Of a stretch of DNA of 64,000 nucleotides, positions 44,304 through 53,015 are shown one piece after another (position 1 is the stretch's first letter; each line of letters begins with the position of its first letter). Under the pieces are notes generated by a model. It did no database searches, was not told where the DNA came from, and worked only from the letters and a program-made list of their open reading frames with translations. Made by a program: the position numbers and the translations under genes. This DNA comes from Anaerobacillus alkaliphilus (GTDB lineage Bacteria > Bacillota > Bacilli > Bacillales > Anaerobacillaceae), in contig NZ_QOUX01000046.1 in the NCBI RefSeq assembly GCF_004116265.1, positions 620,001-684,000 of the forward strand, given 5' to 3'.

Positions 44304-44630
44304 TCTTTTACCCCTTCCCGTTTTGAACTAGGTACTAGTTGACACTATCAATCTTATGAATTAGTTGAATGTCTTGTGCTAAAACTTAGCTAATTCGTTG
44401 AATTTAGGCTTATTACCCATACTTCCTAAATAACCTCCTCAACATAAGCTAGCACAATTAAGACATTGCTTCTTCAATCGTGAAGATATCAAATGTTATG
44501 CAATAAGCAAAGATCTTATGAACGAAAGCAGTTCATTTTATTTTGTTTCTCTCTTATTTATACTTATGGGTAGCACTTTTTTAGGACCTAACATATATTG
44601 CAGTATGTTGATATGAAAAGAGTGGTTGTT
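44304..44630. other. intergenic region between divergent repeat-protein and GNAT genes
   Basis: A 327-bp stretch with no clear promoter on either strand. On the minus strand a 13-codon frame (44379-44420, M-G-N-K-P-K-F-N-E-L-A-K-F) follows GAGGAGG at a 13-base spacing; it could be a leader peptide or chance. Nothing else is recognisable. Confidence 0.35.
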
Positions 44631-45200
44631 ATGGGTGCAATAATACCTCATGAGTTTATTACGCGAAACGGAAATAGAGTAATTCTTCGTACAGGTAGCC
44701 CAAGGGACGCAGGTGCCATTGTAAAATTAAGTTATGATGTAATAAAAGAAAATGATACGTTAATCACTACCGTTGAAGAATTTACAGTTACCGAAGAACA
44801 GCAAAGAGAATTTATATTTTTTTATAATGAGGACCCTTCTAACTTAATAATTGTTGCTGAGCACAATCAGAACATAATTGGCTTGCTAACATTTCAACGA
44901 GGGATGTTTCAAAAATATGCTCATCATGGAACAGTAGGAATGATTGTCAATAAAAATTGGCGTGGAAACGGGATTGGTAAAGCACTTCTTACAACTCTAA
45001 TTCATTGGGCCGAATTTCATCCTCTGTTAGAGAAGCTTTGCCTAGAAGTATTAGCTTCTAACAATCATGCCATTGCATTATACAAATCAGTTGGTTTTAT
45101 TGAAGAAGGACGGCAAAGAAACCAAGTGAAAACCTTCGATGGAAGTTATGATGACATCGTCCTCATGGGTAAACTATTGGATAGGTCTATGTACTTTTAA
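44631..45200 (+). CDS. GNAT-family N-acetyltransferase
   Basis: About 189 residues with a complete GNAT fold: R-x-G-S-P-R-D-A-G-A-I at the start, strand 4 T-V-G-M-I-V, the acetyl-CoA loop N-W-R-G-N-G-I-G-K-A and the C-terminal L-Y-K-S-V-G-F. The substrate is unknown. ATG 44631 follows AAGAGTGG; the ATG-like start at 44598 has no ribosome site. Confidence 0.85.
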   Translation: MGAIIPHEFITRNGNRVILRTGSPRDAGAIVKLSYDVIKENDTLITTVEEFTVTEEQQREFIFFYNEDPSNLIIVAEHNQNIIGLLTFQRGMFQKYAHHGTVGMIVNKNWRGNGIGKALLTTLIHWAEFHPLLEKLCLEVLASNNHAIALYKSVGFIEEGRQRNQVKTFDGSYDDIVLMGKLLDRSMYF

Positions 45201-45210
45201 TTTTAACTAT

Positions 45211-45250
45211 GTAAAAATCCCTTGACCATTTTTTGAACAAGGGATTTTAC
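45211..45250. terminator. bidirectional terminator
   Basis: GTAAAAATCCCTTG and CAAGGGATTTTAC arms (one bulged A) with a 13-nt loop, between the GNAT gene and the convergent YbjQ-family gene. Confidence 0.75.
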
Positions 45251-45260
45251 TGTTACTATT

Positions 45261-45584
45261 TTATTCTTTAACCACTACCGCTGTTCCATAGGCAACAATC
45301 TCAGCAGCTCCATTCATTACACTTGATGTTTGCAAGCGCATAGCGACAATTGCATTTGCTCCCATTCCTTCAGCATCTTTTACCATTCTACTTATGGCAA
45401 CCTTTCTTGCTTTATCCATCATATCAGAGTATTCTTTGATTTCTCCACCAACAATATTTTTTAAGCCGGCTAACAGGTCACTACCAATATGCTTTGCTTG
45501 GATAGTACTACCTTTTACAAACCCCTTATAAGCAATAACCTCTTTTCCTGGAATACTCTCAGTAGTTGCGATAATCATCATCAT
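45261..45584 (-). CDS. YbjQ/UPF0145 family protein
   Basis: A 107-residue protein of the YbjQ (DUF74) family with the typical T-T-E-S-I-P-G-K-E-V start, G-L-K-N-I-V-G-G-E-I-K-E-Y and A-M-G-A-N-A-I-V motif variants and a final A-Y-G-T-A-V-V-V. It is predicted to form a homopentamer. Function is unknown. Three consecutive ATG codons follow AGAGGAAG; the third has the best spacing. It overlaps the upstream small membrane-protein gene. Confidence 0.88.
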   Translation of the reverse strand: MMMIIATTESIPGKEVIAYKGFVKGSTIQAKHIGSDLLAGLKNIVGGEIKEYSDMMDKARKVAISRMVKDAEGMGANAIVAMRLQTSSVMNGAAEIVAYGTAVVVKE

Positions 45585-45792
45585 CTTCCTCTCTTTTTTC
45601 TTTTATTCTTTCCACGACTATTAATACAATTACTAGGATGAAACATAAAACATTAAAAGCTATTAAGTATAATGCAGTGACTACGTCGATAAAGAAATAT
45701 ACGATAGCAGCTAGTTGGAACAAAACAGATAAAACTAACAAGATTGATTTTAAAATTTTCATTATGAATTCCAACTCCATAATTTTACTCAT
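45559..45792 (-). CDS. small two-helix membrane protein
   Basis: A 77-residue protein with two membrane helices (I-L-L-V-L-S-V-L-F-Q-L-A and Y-L-I-A-F-N-V-L-C-F) and a highly charged C-terminus (K-E-K-R-E-E-D-D-D-D). It overlaps the YbjQ-family gene by 26 bp, so the two form one unit. ATG 45762 (M-K-I-L-K) behind GGAG at long spacing is an alternative start. No family recognised. Confidence 0.6.
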   Translation of the reverse strand: MSKIMELEFIMKILKSILLVLSVLFQLAAIVYFFIDVVTALYLIAFNVLCFILVIVLIVVERIKEKREEDDDDYRNY

Positions 45793-45954
45793 AGTAGTAT
45801 TTCCATTTAGATACTTGAAACCCTTCTATTTTTTTTGTTTTTTCTTTGACTGTTAACACCTTCCATTCATGGTTATGATGATAATGTATTAATATATATG
45901 TTTTTTATGTTAAAATACGATAGTCTTACTATACTGGAATTGAGGGATTTATCT

Positions 45955-47715
45955 TTGAAAATACTATTAACTACCTTAAATGCAAAATATATCCACACTG
46001 CCCTTTCACTTCGACTGCTTAAAGCCTATACAGAAGCAGATTATGATGTTGAAATAAAAGAATATACGATCAAAGATCCAACATTAAATATTGTTACAGA
46101 CCTATATAGCAGAAACGTAGATGTTATTGGGTTTAGTTGTTACATTTGGAACATTGAAGAAACGATTGAAGTAGTAAAGATGTTAAAAAAGGTAAAGCCA
46201 GAGATAAAAATTATCTTTGGTGGTCCTGAGGTATCGTTTGATGTTTCCGATTGGTTACAACGTGTACCCGAAGTTGATTTTATTGTGTTTAAAGAAGGTG
46301 AAGAAACTTTTAAACATTTACTAGATGAAATGACTGGTTCAGGTAAATACCATCTTGTCTTTGGTGCCGGGTACCGAAAGGGTGACGAAATTATCGTTAA
46401 TCCTCAAAGACCCAATATAAAATTAAATACGATCCCAACACCATATAGGTTTCAAGAAGACAAAGAAGATTTAAGTAAACGAATTGTCTACTTTGAAACA
46501 AGTCGTGGTTGTCCCTTTAGTTGTTCATTCTGCTTATCTTCTGTAGAAGTGGGAGTTCGTTATTACGATATTGAAAGAGTCAAAGCTGATTTACTTTATC
46601 TCATTGAAAGCGGAGCAAAATTAATTAAATTTATTGACCGGACTTTTAATATTAGAAGAAATTACGCTCTCGAAATTTTTCAATTCTTAATTGATAATCA
46701 TCAAGGCTGTGTCTTTCAGTTTGAGATAACCGCTGATATTATGAGACCTGAAGTGCTTGATTTCTTAAATACTCATGCACCTCCTGGTATTTTCCGTTTC
46801 GAGATTGGTGTCCAATCAACAAATGACGCTACTAACATCCTAGTAGAACGGAAACAAAATTTTGAAAAGCTTTCAAGAACTGTTCGAATGGTAAAAGAAG
46901 GTGGAAAAATTGACCAACATTTAGACCTAATTGCTGGTCTTCCTGAAGAAGATTATAACTCTTTTAAGAAAACGTTTAACGATGTATTTGAAATGAGGCC
47001 AGAAGAACTGCAGTTAGGGTTCTTAAAAATGCTTCGTGGAACAGGGTTACGAAACCAAGCTGAAAAATATGGGTATGTTTACATGGACCACTCACCATAT
47101 GAAATCTTGAAAAATGATATCTTATCCTTTTCTGAAATTATTAGAATTAAACGCGTGGAGGATATACTAGAAAAATATTGGAATGCTCATCGAATGGACA
47201 ATACAATTGAGTATTTGATTGAAAACGAATTTGAAACTGCATTCGACTTTTTCCAAGAATTCGGCGATTTTTGGGACGAGCAAGGCTGGGGCAAAATTGG
47301 TCACCAATTGGAAGATTTATATATCCGGCTATTGGCCTTTCTACAAACTAGAACAGTTGTTAACCTTGAAGTTGTTAAAGGATTGATGATTTACGACTTC
47401 TTCTTACATCATAAGCATAAACCGCGTAAAACGTGGTGGGACTTCACATTAACGAAAGAACAGCAAACAAAGTTGTTTGAATATGCTATTGAAAATCAAC
47501 AAGTAATGCCTGAAGAATTCCTAGCATTGCAATTCTCTATTAAAGATCTTTTTAAGCATACAATGATTGAGGTTATCCCATTTGACCTAGACCGTTATTT
47601 AGCAACAAATGAAGTAATAAATGAACCTTCTCTATTAATTTCTTACTTTGATCCGAAAGAGCATATAAGTCGTCCGTTTGTTTTAAGAAATATTAATCGC
47701 GTTTTAGTTGTTTAG
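45955..47715 (+). CDS. B12-binding-domain radical SAM protein (DUF4080)
   Basis: About 586 residues. The N-terminal cobalamin-binding-like Rossmann domain starts M-K-I-L-L-T-T-L-N-A-K-Y-I-H-T and includes F-G-G-P-E-V-S-F. The radical SAM core has the cluster motif T-S-R-G-C-P-F-S-C-S-F-C. The C-terminal part matches DUF4080. The N-terminus lacks an obvious D-x-H-x-x-G, so B12 may bind without the His ligand. Members are thought to act in methyltransfer or modification; the substrate is unknown. GAGGG lies 8 bases before TTG 45955, which begins the conserved sequence; the ATG at 45898 is rejected. Confidence 0.88.
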   Translation: MKILLTTLNAKYIHTALSLRLLKAYTEADYDVEIKEYTIKDPTLNIVTDLYSRNVDVIGFSCYIWNIEETIEVVKMLKKVKPEIKIIFGGPEVSFDVSDWLQRVPEVDFIVFKEGEETFKHLLDEMTGSGKYHLVFGAGYRKGDEIIVNPQRPNIKLNTIPTPYRFQEDKEDLSKRIVYFETSRGCPFSCSFCLSSVEVGVRYYDIERVKADLLYLIESGAKLIKFIDRTFNIRRNYALEIFQFLIDNHQGCVFQFEITADIMRPEVLDFLNTHAPPGIFRFEIGVQSTNDATNILVERKQNFEKLSRTVRMVKEGGKIDQHLDLIAGLPEEDYNSFKKTFNDVFEMRPEELQLGFLKMLRGTGLRNQAEKYGYVYMDHSPYEILKNDILSFSEIIRIKRVEDILEKYWNAHRMDNTIEYLIENEFETAFDFFQEFGDFWDEQGWGKIGHQLEDLYIRLLAFLQTRTVVNLEVVKGLMIYDFFLHHKHKPRKTWWDFTLTKEQQTKLFEYAIENQQVMPEEFLALQFSIKDLFKHTMIEVIPFDLDRYLATNEVINEPSLLISYFDPKEHISRPFVLRNINRVLVV

Positions 47716-47748
47716 AACAGGTCATTATAGACCTGTTCTTTTTTTTTG
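47715..47748 (+). terminator. terminator of the radical SAM gene
   Basis: Perfect 9-bp stem GAACAGGTC / GACCTGTTC, 6-nt loop, followed by TTTTTTTTTT. Confidence 0.9.
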
Positions 47749-47780
47749 TGATTTGTGATAAAGTTATCTAGAGGTGAATT

Positions 47781-48689
47781 ATGGAAAAAATAGCATATCT
47801 CTTTATCATCATTGGTGCTGCTCTTTGGGGGACAATCGGGATATTCGTACAGAAACTATATGAGTATGGATTAACACCGATACAGGTAGTTACTGTCAGA
47901 GTTACATTCGCTGCCATCATCTTACTATTAGCGTTACTCATTAAAAATCCATCTTTATTAAAAATTGAAAAGCGTGATTTTAAATATTTTATTGGGACAG
48001 GAATTTTTTCGATTGTTTTTTTTAACTGGTGCTTTTTTACGGCTATTCAAGAAGTATCTCTTTCAGTAGCTGCAGTCTTACTCTATACCGGGCCTGCATT
48101 TGTAACAATCCTATCAAGATTTTTATTTAAGGAATGGCTCACAAATCGTAAATTATTAGCTTTACTTCTCACATTATTTGGATGTGTCCTTGTCATCGGA
48201 CTATTTCCTTTAGAACAAACACAACTTAGTTTATTTGGGATTTTAGTTGGTTTAGGTTCAGGACTTGGTTATGCGCTTTATAGCATTTTTGGTAAATATG
48301 CATTAGCAAAATATGACTCCCAAACAGTTACAACCTACACATTTATTTTTGCAACGATTGCTTTACTACCAACGAGCGGTCTATGGAAAGTCGAAAATAT
48401 AGCTTCAACAATGCCAATCTGGGGTTATGGCTTTAGTTTAGGACTTTTTCCAACAGTTTTAGCTTACTTACTTTATACCAAAGGGCTAGAAAAAGTGGAA
48501 ACTAGCAGAGCCTCAATCACCGCAACAATTGAACCTGTTGTTGCAGCTTGCATAGGCATTTTCATGTTTGGTGACTTTTTAACAAGTTGGCAATTTATTG
48601 GAATTCTTTGCATTTTAGCAGCAGTCTTTTTTGTTCAAGAAAAACAAAAGCTACCAATTAGTATTGAAGCAAAAAGGTACCATGCCTAG
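47781..48689 (+). CDS. EamA-family (DMT) transporter
   Basis: A 302-residue, ten-helix drug/metabolite transporter with two EamA repeats (A-L-W-G-T-I-G-I-F-V near the start, and S-G-L-G-Y-A-L-Y-S-I-F opening the second). The substrate is unknown; members export amino acids or other metabolites. GAGGTG lies before the ATG. The stop codon is part of the long terminator hairpin that follows. Confidence 0.9.
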   Translation: MEKIAYLFIIIGAALWGTIGIFVQKLYEYGLTPIQVVTVRVTFAAIILLLALLIKNPSLLKIEKRDFKYFIGTGIFSIVFFNWCFFTAIQEVSLSVAAVLLYTGPAFVTILSRFLFKEWLTNRKLLALLLTLFGCVLVIGLFPLEQTQLSLFGILVGLGSGLGYALYSIFGKYALAKYDSQTVTTYTFIFATIALLPTSGLWKVENIASTMPIWGYGFSLGLFPTVLAYLLYTKGLEKVETSRASITATIEPVVAACIGIFMFGDFLTSWQFIGILCILAAVFFVQEKQKLPISIEAKRYHA

Positions 48690-48736
48690 GAGAGTACTGC
48701 AAACTTTGCAGTACTCTCCCTAGATGGTACCTTTTT
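48671..48736. terminator. long bidirectional terminator overlapping the EamA gene end
   Basis: A nearly continuous 29-bp stem in three blocks (AAAAAGGTACCAT/ATGGTACCTTTTT; CTAG/CTAG; GAGAGTACTGCA/TGCAGTACTCTC), with T-runs on both strands. The left half is coding sequence for the EamA C-terminus, and the convergent peptidase gene ends 12 bp further on. Confidence 0.8.
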
Positions 48737-48747
48737 ACTTGCGTCAT

Positions 48748-50004
48748 TCAGTTGATTTCTTCATAATACTTTCGTAACTGCGTAATTCTCTCAACCATAG
48801 GTGGATGTGTATAGCGAAAGAATTTCACGATTGCTGGTGGATTAACATCAGATAAACCTTCTGAGGATAACCGTTGAAACGTCGAAACTGCCGATTCAAT
48901 ATCATTGGTCAGTTCGATTGCATAACGATCCGCCTGGTATTCATAGGCCCTTGAGACCATATTTGACATTGGACTTGCTGCAAAGCTTAACAAAGATAGA
49001 ATTAATAGTATTATTGGTATCGCTGCAAGATCATGATGCTTTAGATTCATTTTATTTCCGTACTTCCGGATCGTTACATGATAGAGTTTCCCTACAATGA
49101 ATAATCCAATGAAGGAAAGAGCAATCGTACCTAGTAGTAACTGTCTTAAATGATGAAGATCATAGTGTCCCATTTCATGAGCCATAATAAATAATACTTC
49201 ATCCTGTGTTAACCTCTCGAGAGTTGTATCCCATAAGACAATCCTAAGATTTTTTCCTATGCCATTTACATATGCATTTAAAGCATTTGTTTTATCGGAC
49301 ATTTTCACTTCGTACACCCTATCAGCAGGTATATCCGCTTGTTCAGCCATTTGTAATACTGCTATTTCTAGCTCCTTATCTTGAATTGGGTAAAAATCAT
49401 TATATAAAGGGTCAATCACAACCGGCTGAAGAAACATTAGAAATAATGTAAACGGTATAGAAAGTAACCATGTATAAAACCACCATCTTTTCGGACTTTT
49501 ATTAATTAGAAACCAAATCACATGGACCACGATAATTAATAATATGGCTCCGACCCAAAAACTAATAAATTGATCTTTCATCCAGCTATGAAATGTTTGA
49601 ATGGAAATCCCATACTGCTTACTAATTGAGTAGGAAAGATATTTAAATGGATACGATAAGATAAAGCTAACGCAAGATAATAAAATAACATATAAACCCG
49701 TTTGAAAAAGATGATATTTCACAACCTTCTCGGACCAACGAGCAAAAAGTTGACTGAGTCCAAAGAGTAAGACGAATAAATAAATCATCCATTCAAATGG
49801 GGTATGAATGAAGTAAATGACATTTCTCCACTTAGATAGTTCAGAAGATAAAACTAATTGTTCTTCACTCATAAACATTTGCGGATCTGCTTCAGTACCT
49901 ATGTATTGTGCCGGCAAAGGAGTTTCAACTAAGACTAAATAGGAACTAATCAAAACTGCATAAACAGCATATATAATCAAAACTCCTAAAAAAAATTTCT
50001 TCAT
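48748..50004 (-). CDS. M48-family zinc metallopeptidase (YhfN/Ste24-like)
   Basis: About 418 residues, with several membrane helices in the N-terminal half and the zinc motif H-E-M-G-H-Y-D near residue 275. The third ligand Glu is expected in S-R-A-Y-E-Y-Q-A-D. The N-A-Y-V-N-G-I-G-K and P-P-M-V-E-R segments agree with CAAX/Ste24-type peptidases. A membrane protein quality-control role is likely by family. GGGAGGG lies before ATG 50004; the longer frame to 50058 runs into a hairpin. Confidence 0.9.
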   Translation of the reverse strand: MKKFFLGVLIIYAVYAVLISSYLVLVETPLPAQYIGTEADPQMFMSEEQLVLSSELSKWRNVIYFIHTPFEWMIYLFVLLFGLSQLFARWSEKVVKYHLFQTGLYVILLSCVSFILSYPFKYLSYSISKQYGISIQTFHSWMKDQFISFWVGAILLIIVVHVIWFLINKSPKRWWFYTWLLSIPFTLFLMFLQPVVIDPLYNDFYPIQDKELEIAVLQMAEQADIPADRVYEVKMSDKTNALNAYVNGIGKNLRIVLWDTTLERLTQDEVLFIMAHEMGHYDLHHLRQLLLGTIALSFIGLFIVGKLYHVTIRKYGNKMNLKHHDLAAIPIILLILSLLSFAASPMSNMVSRAYEYQADRYAIELTNDIESAVSTFQRLSSEGLSDVNPPAIVKFFRYTHPPMVERITQLRKYYEEIN

Positions 50005-50020
50005 AACCTCTTCCCTCCCA

Positions 50021-50056
50021 AAATAAAAGTCCATAAAACGGAATAATTTTATGGAC
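50021..50056 (-). terminator. terminator of the YtkA-like lipoprotein gene
   Basis: Perfect 10-bp stem GTCCATAAAA / TTTTATGGAC (50029-50056) with an 8-nt loop, followed on the minus strand by TTTTATTTT. It separates the lipoprotein gene from the peptidase gene. Confidence 0.7.
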
Positions 50057-50145
50057 AAAGTCTTCCTATATAAGTTTAGACCAATAATGAGGAAATAGAA
50101 CTTAATTTTTCTAGATCTAATTCTCTAAAGTGTGGACCATTGTTA

Positions 50146-50571
50146 TTATTTATGATCTTTATTGAACCCTTTCATCCATTCCATTTGCTTTGGTCCTTCT
50201 GCTGTTATTGAAAAATCTTCATACACGATAGTCTCACCCTTATAGGTAACGCTCACATCAACATACCAGTCACCGCTCATAGCTAGCGGTAAGTCTATCT
50301 CATATAAGCCCGTGTCAACCTTATTCATAGTTCCTTCAATTGGGTGGTTCATCATTTTCATATTCATAAACATATAAACACTTTCAACATCTAGAGCTAG
50401 TCCGTCTTTATTCTTTATTTGAACAGTATATGTATGAAAATCATTGGTTGATATAGTTTGTCCATCATCTAGAAACGTGACTTGTACTTCAGCCGGAGGA
50501 TTACTAGTGGAACAGCCGGTTACTACCATTACCATAATAAAAAATGTCATAAATAAGTTAAACTTTCTCAA
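50146..50571 (-). CDS. FixH/YtkA-like domain lipoprotein
   Basis: A 141-residue lipoprotein (lipobox V-V-T-G-C-S, Cys20) with a YtkA/FixH-type beta-sandwich: V-Q-V-T-F-L-D-D-G-Q near the start and G-D-W-Y-V-D-V-S-V-T near the end. A Met-rich loop (M-F-M-N-M-K-M-M-N-H) might bind copper, as proposed for related proteins near cytochrome oxidase assembly genes. TTG 50571 lies 8 bases after AAGGGG. It diverges from the redoxin/CcdA pair. Confidence 0.75.
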   Translation of the reverse strand: MRKFNLFMTFFIMVMVVTGCSTSNPPAEVQVTFLDDGQTISTNDFHTYTVQIKNKDGLALDVESVYMFMNMKMMNHPIEGTMNKVDTGLYEIDLPLAMSGDWYVDVSVTYKGETIVYEDFSITAEGPKQMEWMKGFNKDHK

Positions 50572-50674
50572 AATAATTTCCCCTTTTTTTAGTATGATGA
50601 CTGTATAGAAAGATGCATCTCTTTTTTCAACTCTATTTTAACACTTAAACTACCATAGTAAAGGAGACTATCAA

Positions 50675-51190
50675 ATGGTTAACAAAATATCCATTGTTCT
50701 TGTTTTATTTATTTTAGGAGGGATTGGATATACTCTATATGGCTTTTTTGCTGTTGATAAAAACCCGGATATAATAACTGTAGAACGATTTCATGGTGAA
50801 GAACCAATCTTATTAAACGATTACATCGGGAAAAAGAAAACTATTTTACAGTTTGTTATCGTGCCATGTGAGTGCTGTTCCTTTTCTATGCCTTTTATTC
50901 AGGATTTTGCTAGAGAACAGGATGAATTTGAAGTAATTACAATCATTTTCCATGGCAAGAGAAAAGAAATCCAAGAAAAGTTTGAAAATGAGTACAAAGC
51001 AACACACTTATATGGACTAGATTTAGACAGAAGTATCGCAAATCACTACGGTGCGAATGTTTCACCCACTTATGTATTCTTTGATGAAGAAGGAAATAAT
51101 CTAGGTTCTTATCCTTTTATTATTTTAGATGCAACTGAGCTTCTTCAACGCTATGAGGATGTTTATCATAAGTTCCATAAAGGAGAATAG
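50675..51190 (+). CDS. membrane-anchored thioredoxin-like protein with a CECC site
   Basis: A 171-residue protein with an N-terminal membrane anchor (about residues 5-25) and a thioredoxin-like (AhpC-TSA/ResA) domain. The active-site region reads V-P-C-E-C-C-S-F, so the C-x-x-C (Cys65, Cys68) contains an extra Cys67. The cis-Pro loop is V-S-P-T-Y-V-F-F. The fold faces outside the cell and should exchange electrons with the CcdA-like protein encoded 2 bp downstream. Likely role: reduction of haem-binding or copper-binding cysteines. AAAGGAG precedes the ATG. Confidence 0.82.
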   Translation: MVNKISIVLVLFILGGIGYTLYGFFAVDKNPDIITVERFHGEEPILLNDYIGKKKTILQFVIVPCECCSFSMPFIQDFAREQDEFEVITIIFHGKRKEIQEKFENEYKATHLYGLDLDRSIANHYGANVSPTYVFFDEEGNNLGSYPFIILDATELLQRYEDVYHKFHKGE

Positions 51191-51192
51191 CT

Positions 51193-51879
51193 ATGGATTA
51201 TATTCTAGCTTTTACTGCAGGAATCCTATCCTTTACATCGGCTTGCATCTTACCACTTATTCCAAGTTATTTAGCAGTTATAACTGGGCTTTCCATTACT
51301 AAACTTAAAGATAGTCGTCATCATCGTTCAAGGATTATTTTACGAATTAGCATGTTTATCCTTGGTTTGATCATTCCCTTAATTTTACTTGGGATGACTG
51401 CCTCTTCATTAGGTTCAGTTGCATTAAGCTATTCAGAGAACTTCTCTAAGTTATTTGGGTTTATCGTTATCTTATTTGGATTACATTTACTTGGCCTATT
51501 GAAATTTCAGCTACTAAATAGAGAGTTCCGTTTAGATTTTCTATTTAAAAAGAAGAATAGTCTATGGAGTGTCGCTCTGATGGGGTTAGCCTTCGGGTTT
51601 GGTTGGACCCCTTGTATTGGACCTATGCTAAGTTCCATCTTAATCATGGCTGCCGACTCAGAGACAATGTGGCGTGGTGGACGTCTGTTGTTTGTATATG
51701 GGTTAGGTTTAGGATTACCGTTTTTAGTAATCGGAATAATTAGTACACTTGGCTTCCAATTCCTAAACAATCTAAAAAAACATATCCGCACTATTTCATT
51801 TATTAGCGGTGTGCTTTTGGTGATTTTAGGGGTTTTACTGATTACTGGTAATATGGCCTATATTACTCCTACATTATAA
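51193..51879 (+). CDS. CcdA-like thiol-disulfide electron transporter
   Basis: A 228-residue, six-helix membrane protein of the CcdA/DsbD family. The two redox cysteines are in F-T-S-A-C-I-L-P-L-I-P (usually S-P-C) and G-W-T-P-C-I-G-P. It carries reducing equivalents across the membrane to extracytoplasmic thioredoxin-like proteins, here presumably the CECC protein encoded immediately upstream. AAAGGAG precedes the ATG. The stop codon lies within the 8-bp target site of MITE copy B. Confidence 0.88.
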   Translation: MDYILAFTAGILSFTSACILPLIPSYLAVITGLSITKLKDSRHHRSRIILRISMFILGLIIPLILLGMTASSLGSVALSYSENFSKLFGFIVILFGLHLLGLLKFQLLNREFRLDFLFKKKNSLWSVALMGLAFGFGWTPCIGPMLSSILIMAADSETMWRGGRLLFVYGLGLGLPFLVIGIISTLGFQFLNNLKKHIRTISFISGVLLVILGVLLITGNMAYITPTL

Positions 51880-51881
51880 AA

Positions 51882-52072
51882 GGCTGTTTTCGCAAAGTTT
51901 ATTACTTTCGTAAAAATCCCAAAAACTGGATTTTTACACAAAATACTAATTATTCACAACTAATTTAGTAAGCATTGCTCTTTTCTGACTTAATTTATTG
52001 CTGATATCTTCATCTAGTGTATGTTTCCAATTATTTTAGGGTAAAAAAGCAACGATATTTACGAAAAGAGCC
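51882..52072 (-). mobile_element. MITE-like non-coding element, copy B
   Basis: A 191-bp element with terminal inverted repeats GGCTGTTTTCGCA (51882-51894) and TACGAAAAGAGCC (52060-52072) and a perfect 8-bp target duplication TTATAAAA (51874-51881 and 52073-52080). It is the inverted counterpart of copy A (29168-29361), about 85% identical by eye, including the inner GTAAAAATCC/GGATTTTTAC hairpin. There is no coding capacity. It sits between the CcdA-like gene's stop codon and the original terminator. Confidence 0.9.
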
Positions 52073-52077
52073 TTATA

Positions 52078-52111
52078 AAAAAGCATCGGGAGTCAATCCC
52101 CGATGCTTTTT
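52078..52111. terminator. bidirectional terminator
   Basis: A 13-bp perfect stem AAAAAGCATCGGG / CCCGATGCTTTTT with an 8-nt loop, shared by the CcdA-like gene (through MITE copy B) and the convergent PAP2 gene. Confidence 0.9.
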
Positions 52112-52112
52112 C

Positions 52113-53015
52113 TTATCCCTGTATTGGTGGATAGATATCTTTTTTATTGTCCTTTTCATAAATTCTAAGTGATATGAAGACAATTGGAGCTAACAAAAGG
52201 CCCCATAAACCAATTAAGCCATAGCGAATGAAGTCAAAGATGAATTCCTCAGGAAAAATCTCTTTTACCCCAACTTGGATGGCAAACATCCCTGCAATCC
52301 CCACCACAAAAGCTAGAATTTTTCTCCCAATACTTTTGCTTATTTTCATATTCACAAGCTTTCCTTCTAATAAGTAACCAACTCCAGCGCCTAAAAGGAT
52401 ACCGGAAAATTTAAAGCCCTCTTCCTCTGGGAAAATAAATAACAATAATAAAGGTACAATAATTGCTAGAACCCATTTTACAGTTAGAGATAAATTCGTT
52501 ACATACTTATCTAAGAAAACGGCAATCGTAATAATAACAAGACCTAGCCCAACGCCAACAAGTATGTCAGTTGGCCAATGAAGGCCCGTATAAAGTCTAG
52601 AAACAGAAATAAGACAAATTAGAACTGCCGCACTAACCATTATCTTTGTGGATCGACTAGAATAAGCGAGATAACCCCATAAGGTTGCAGATCCTTGAGC
52701 ATGACCGCTCGGAAACGAATCATGTGGATAATGACTTCCTACTTCAGCTGAACTCACAAAAAGATTGTTTACCCCTTCTGCTCCAATTGGTCTAGTGATT
52801 GCATAGTGAATTTTTAAAAATGAGTTTACGTACATTGATAAAATAAAAATGTAAAATAGCCTAAAACCGGTTGTCTTAGAAAAACACCAATACACAAGCG
52901 GTAAAATCAAAAAATAAAACTCTTCATTCCCTAAGAATGTTAAAACTCTTGCAATTTCAGTCAAAAATGGATTTTGTAATTGTGTAAACCATTGCAATAT
53001 TTCTAATTGACTCAT
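52113..53015 (-). CDS. PAP2-family membrane phosphatase
   Basis: About 300 residues. All three phosphatase motifs are present: K-I-H-Y-A-I-T-R-P, S-F-P-S-G-H-A-Q and S-R-L-Y-T-G-L-H-W-P-T-D. Six N-terminal helices carry the active site on the outer face, and a hydrophobic C-terminal region adds further helices. The substrate may be undecaprenyl pyrophosphate or phosphatidyl lipids. AAGGGGG lies before ATG 53015; the longer frame to 53042 is rejected. Confidence 0.9.
   Translation of the reverse strand: MSQLEILQWFTQLQNPFLTEIARVLTFLGNEEFYFLILPLVYWCFSKTTGFRLFYIFILSMYVNSFLKIHYAITRPIGAEGVNNLFVSSAEVGSHYPHDSFPSGHAQGSATLWGYLAYSSRSTKIMVSAAVLICLISVSRLYTGLHWPTDILVGVGLGLVIITIAVFLDKYVTNLSLTVKWVLAIIVPLLLLFIFPEEEGFKFSGILLGAGVGYLLEGKLVNMKISKSIGRKILAFVVGIAGMFAIQVGVKEIFPEEFIFDFIRYGLIGLWGLLLAPIVFISLRIYEKDNKKDIYPPIQG

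Noticed and set aside
43618-44331. Long plus-strand frames (237, 214 and 182 codons) opposite the Met/Gln/His repeat gene
   Set aside because: They arise because a 36-bp repeat keeps every frame open. They lack ribosome sites, are extremely Cys/Ile or His/Leu repetitive, and lie antisense to a frame with a good start and a natural non-repetitive head and tail.
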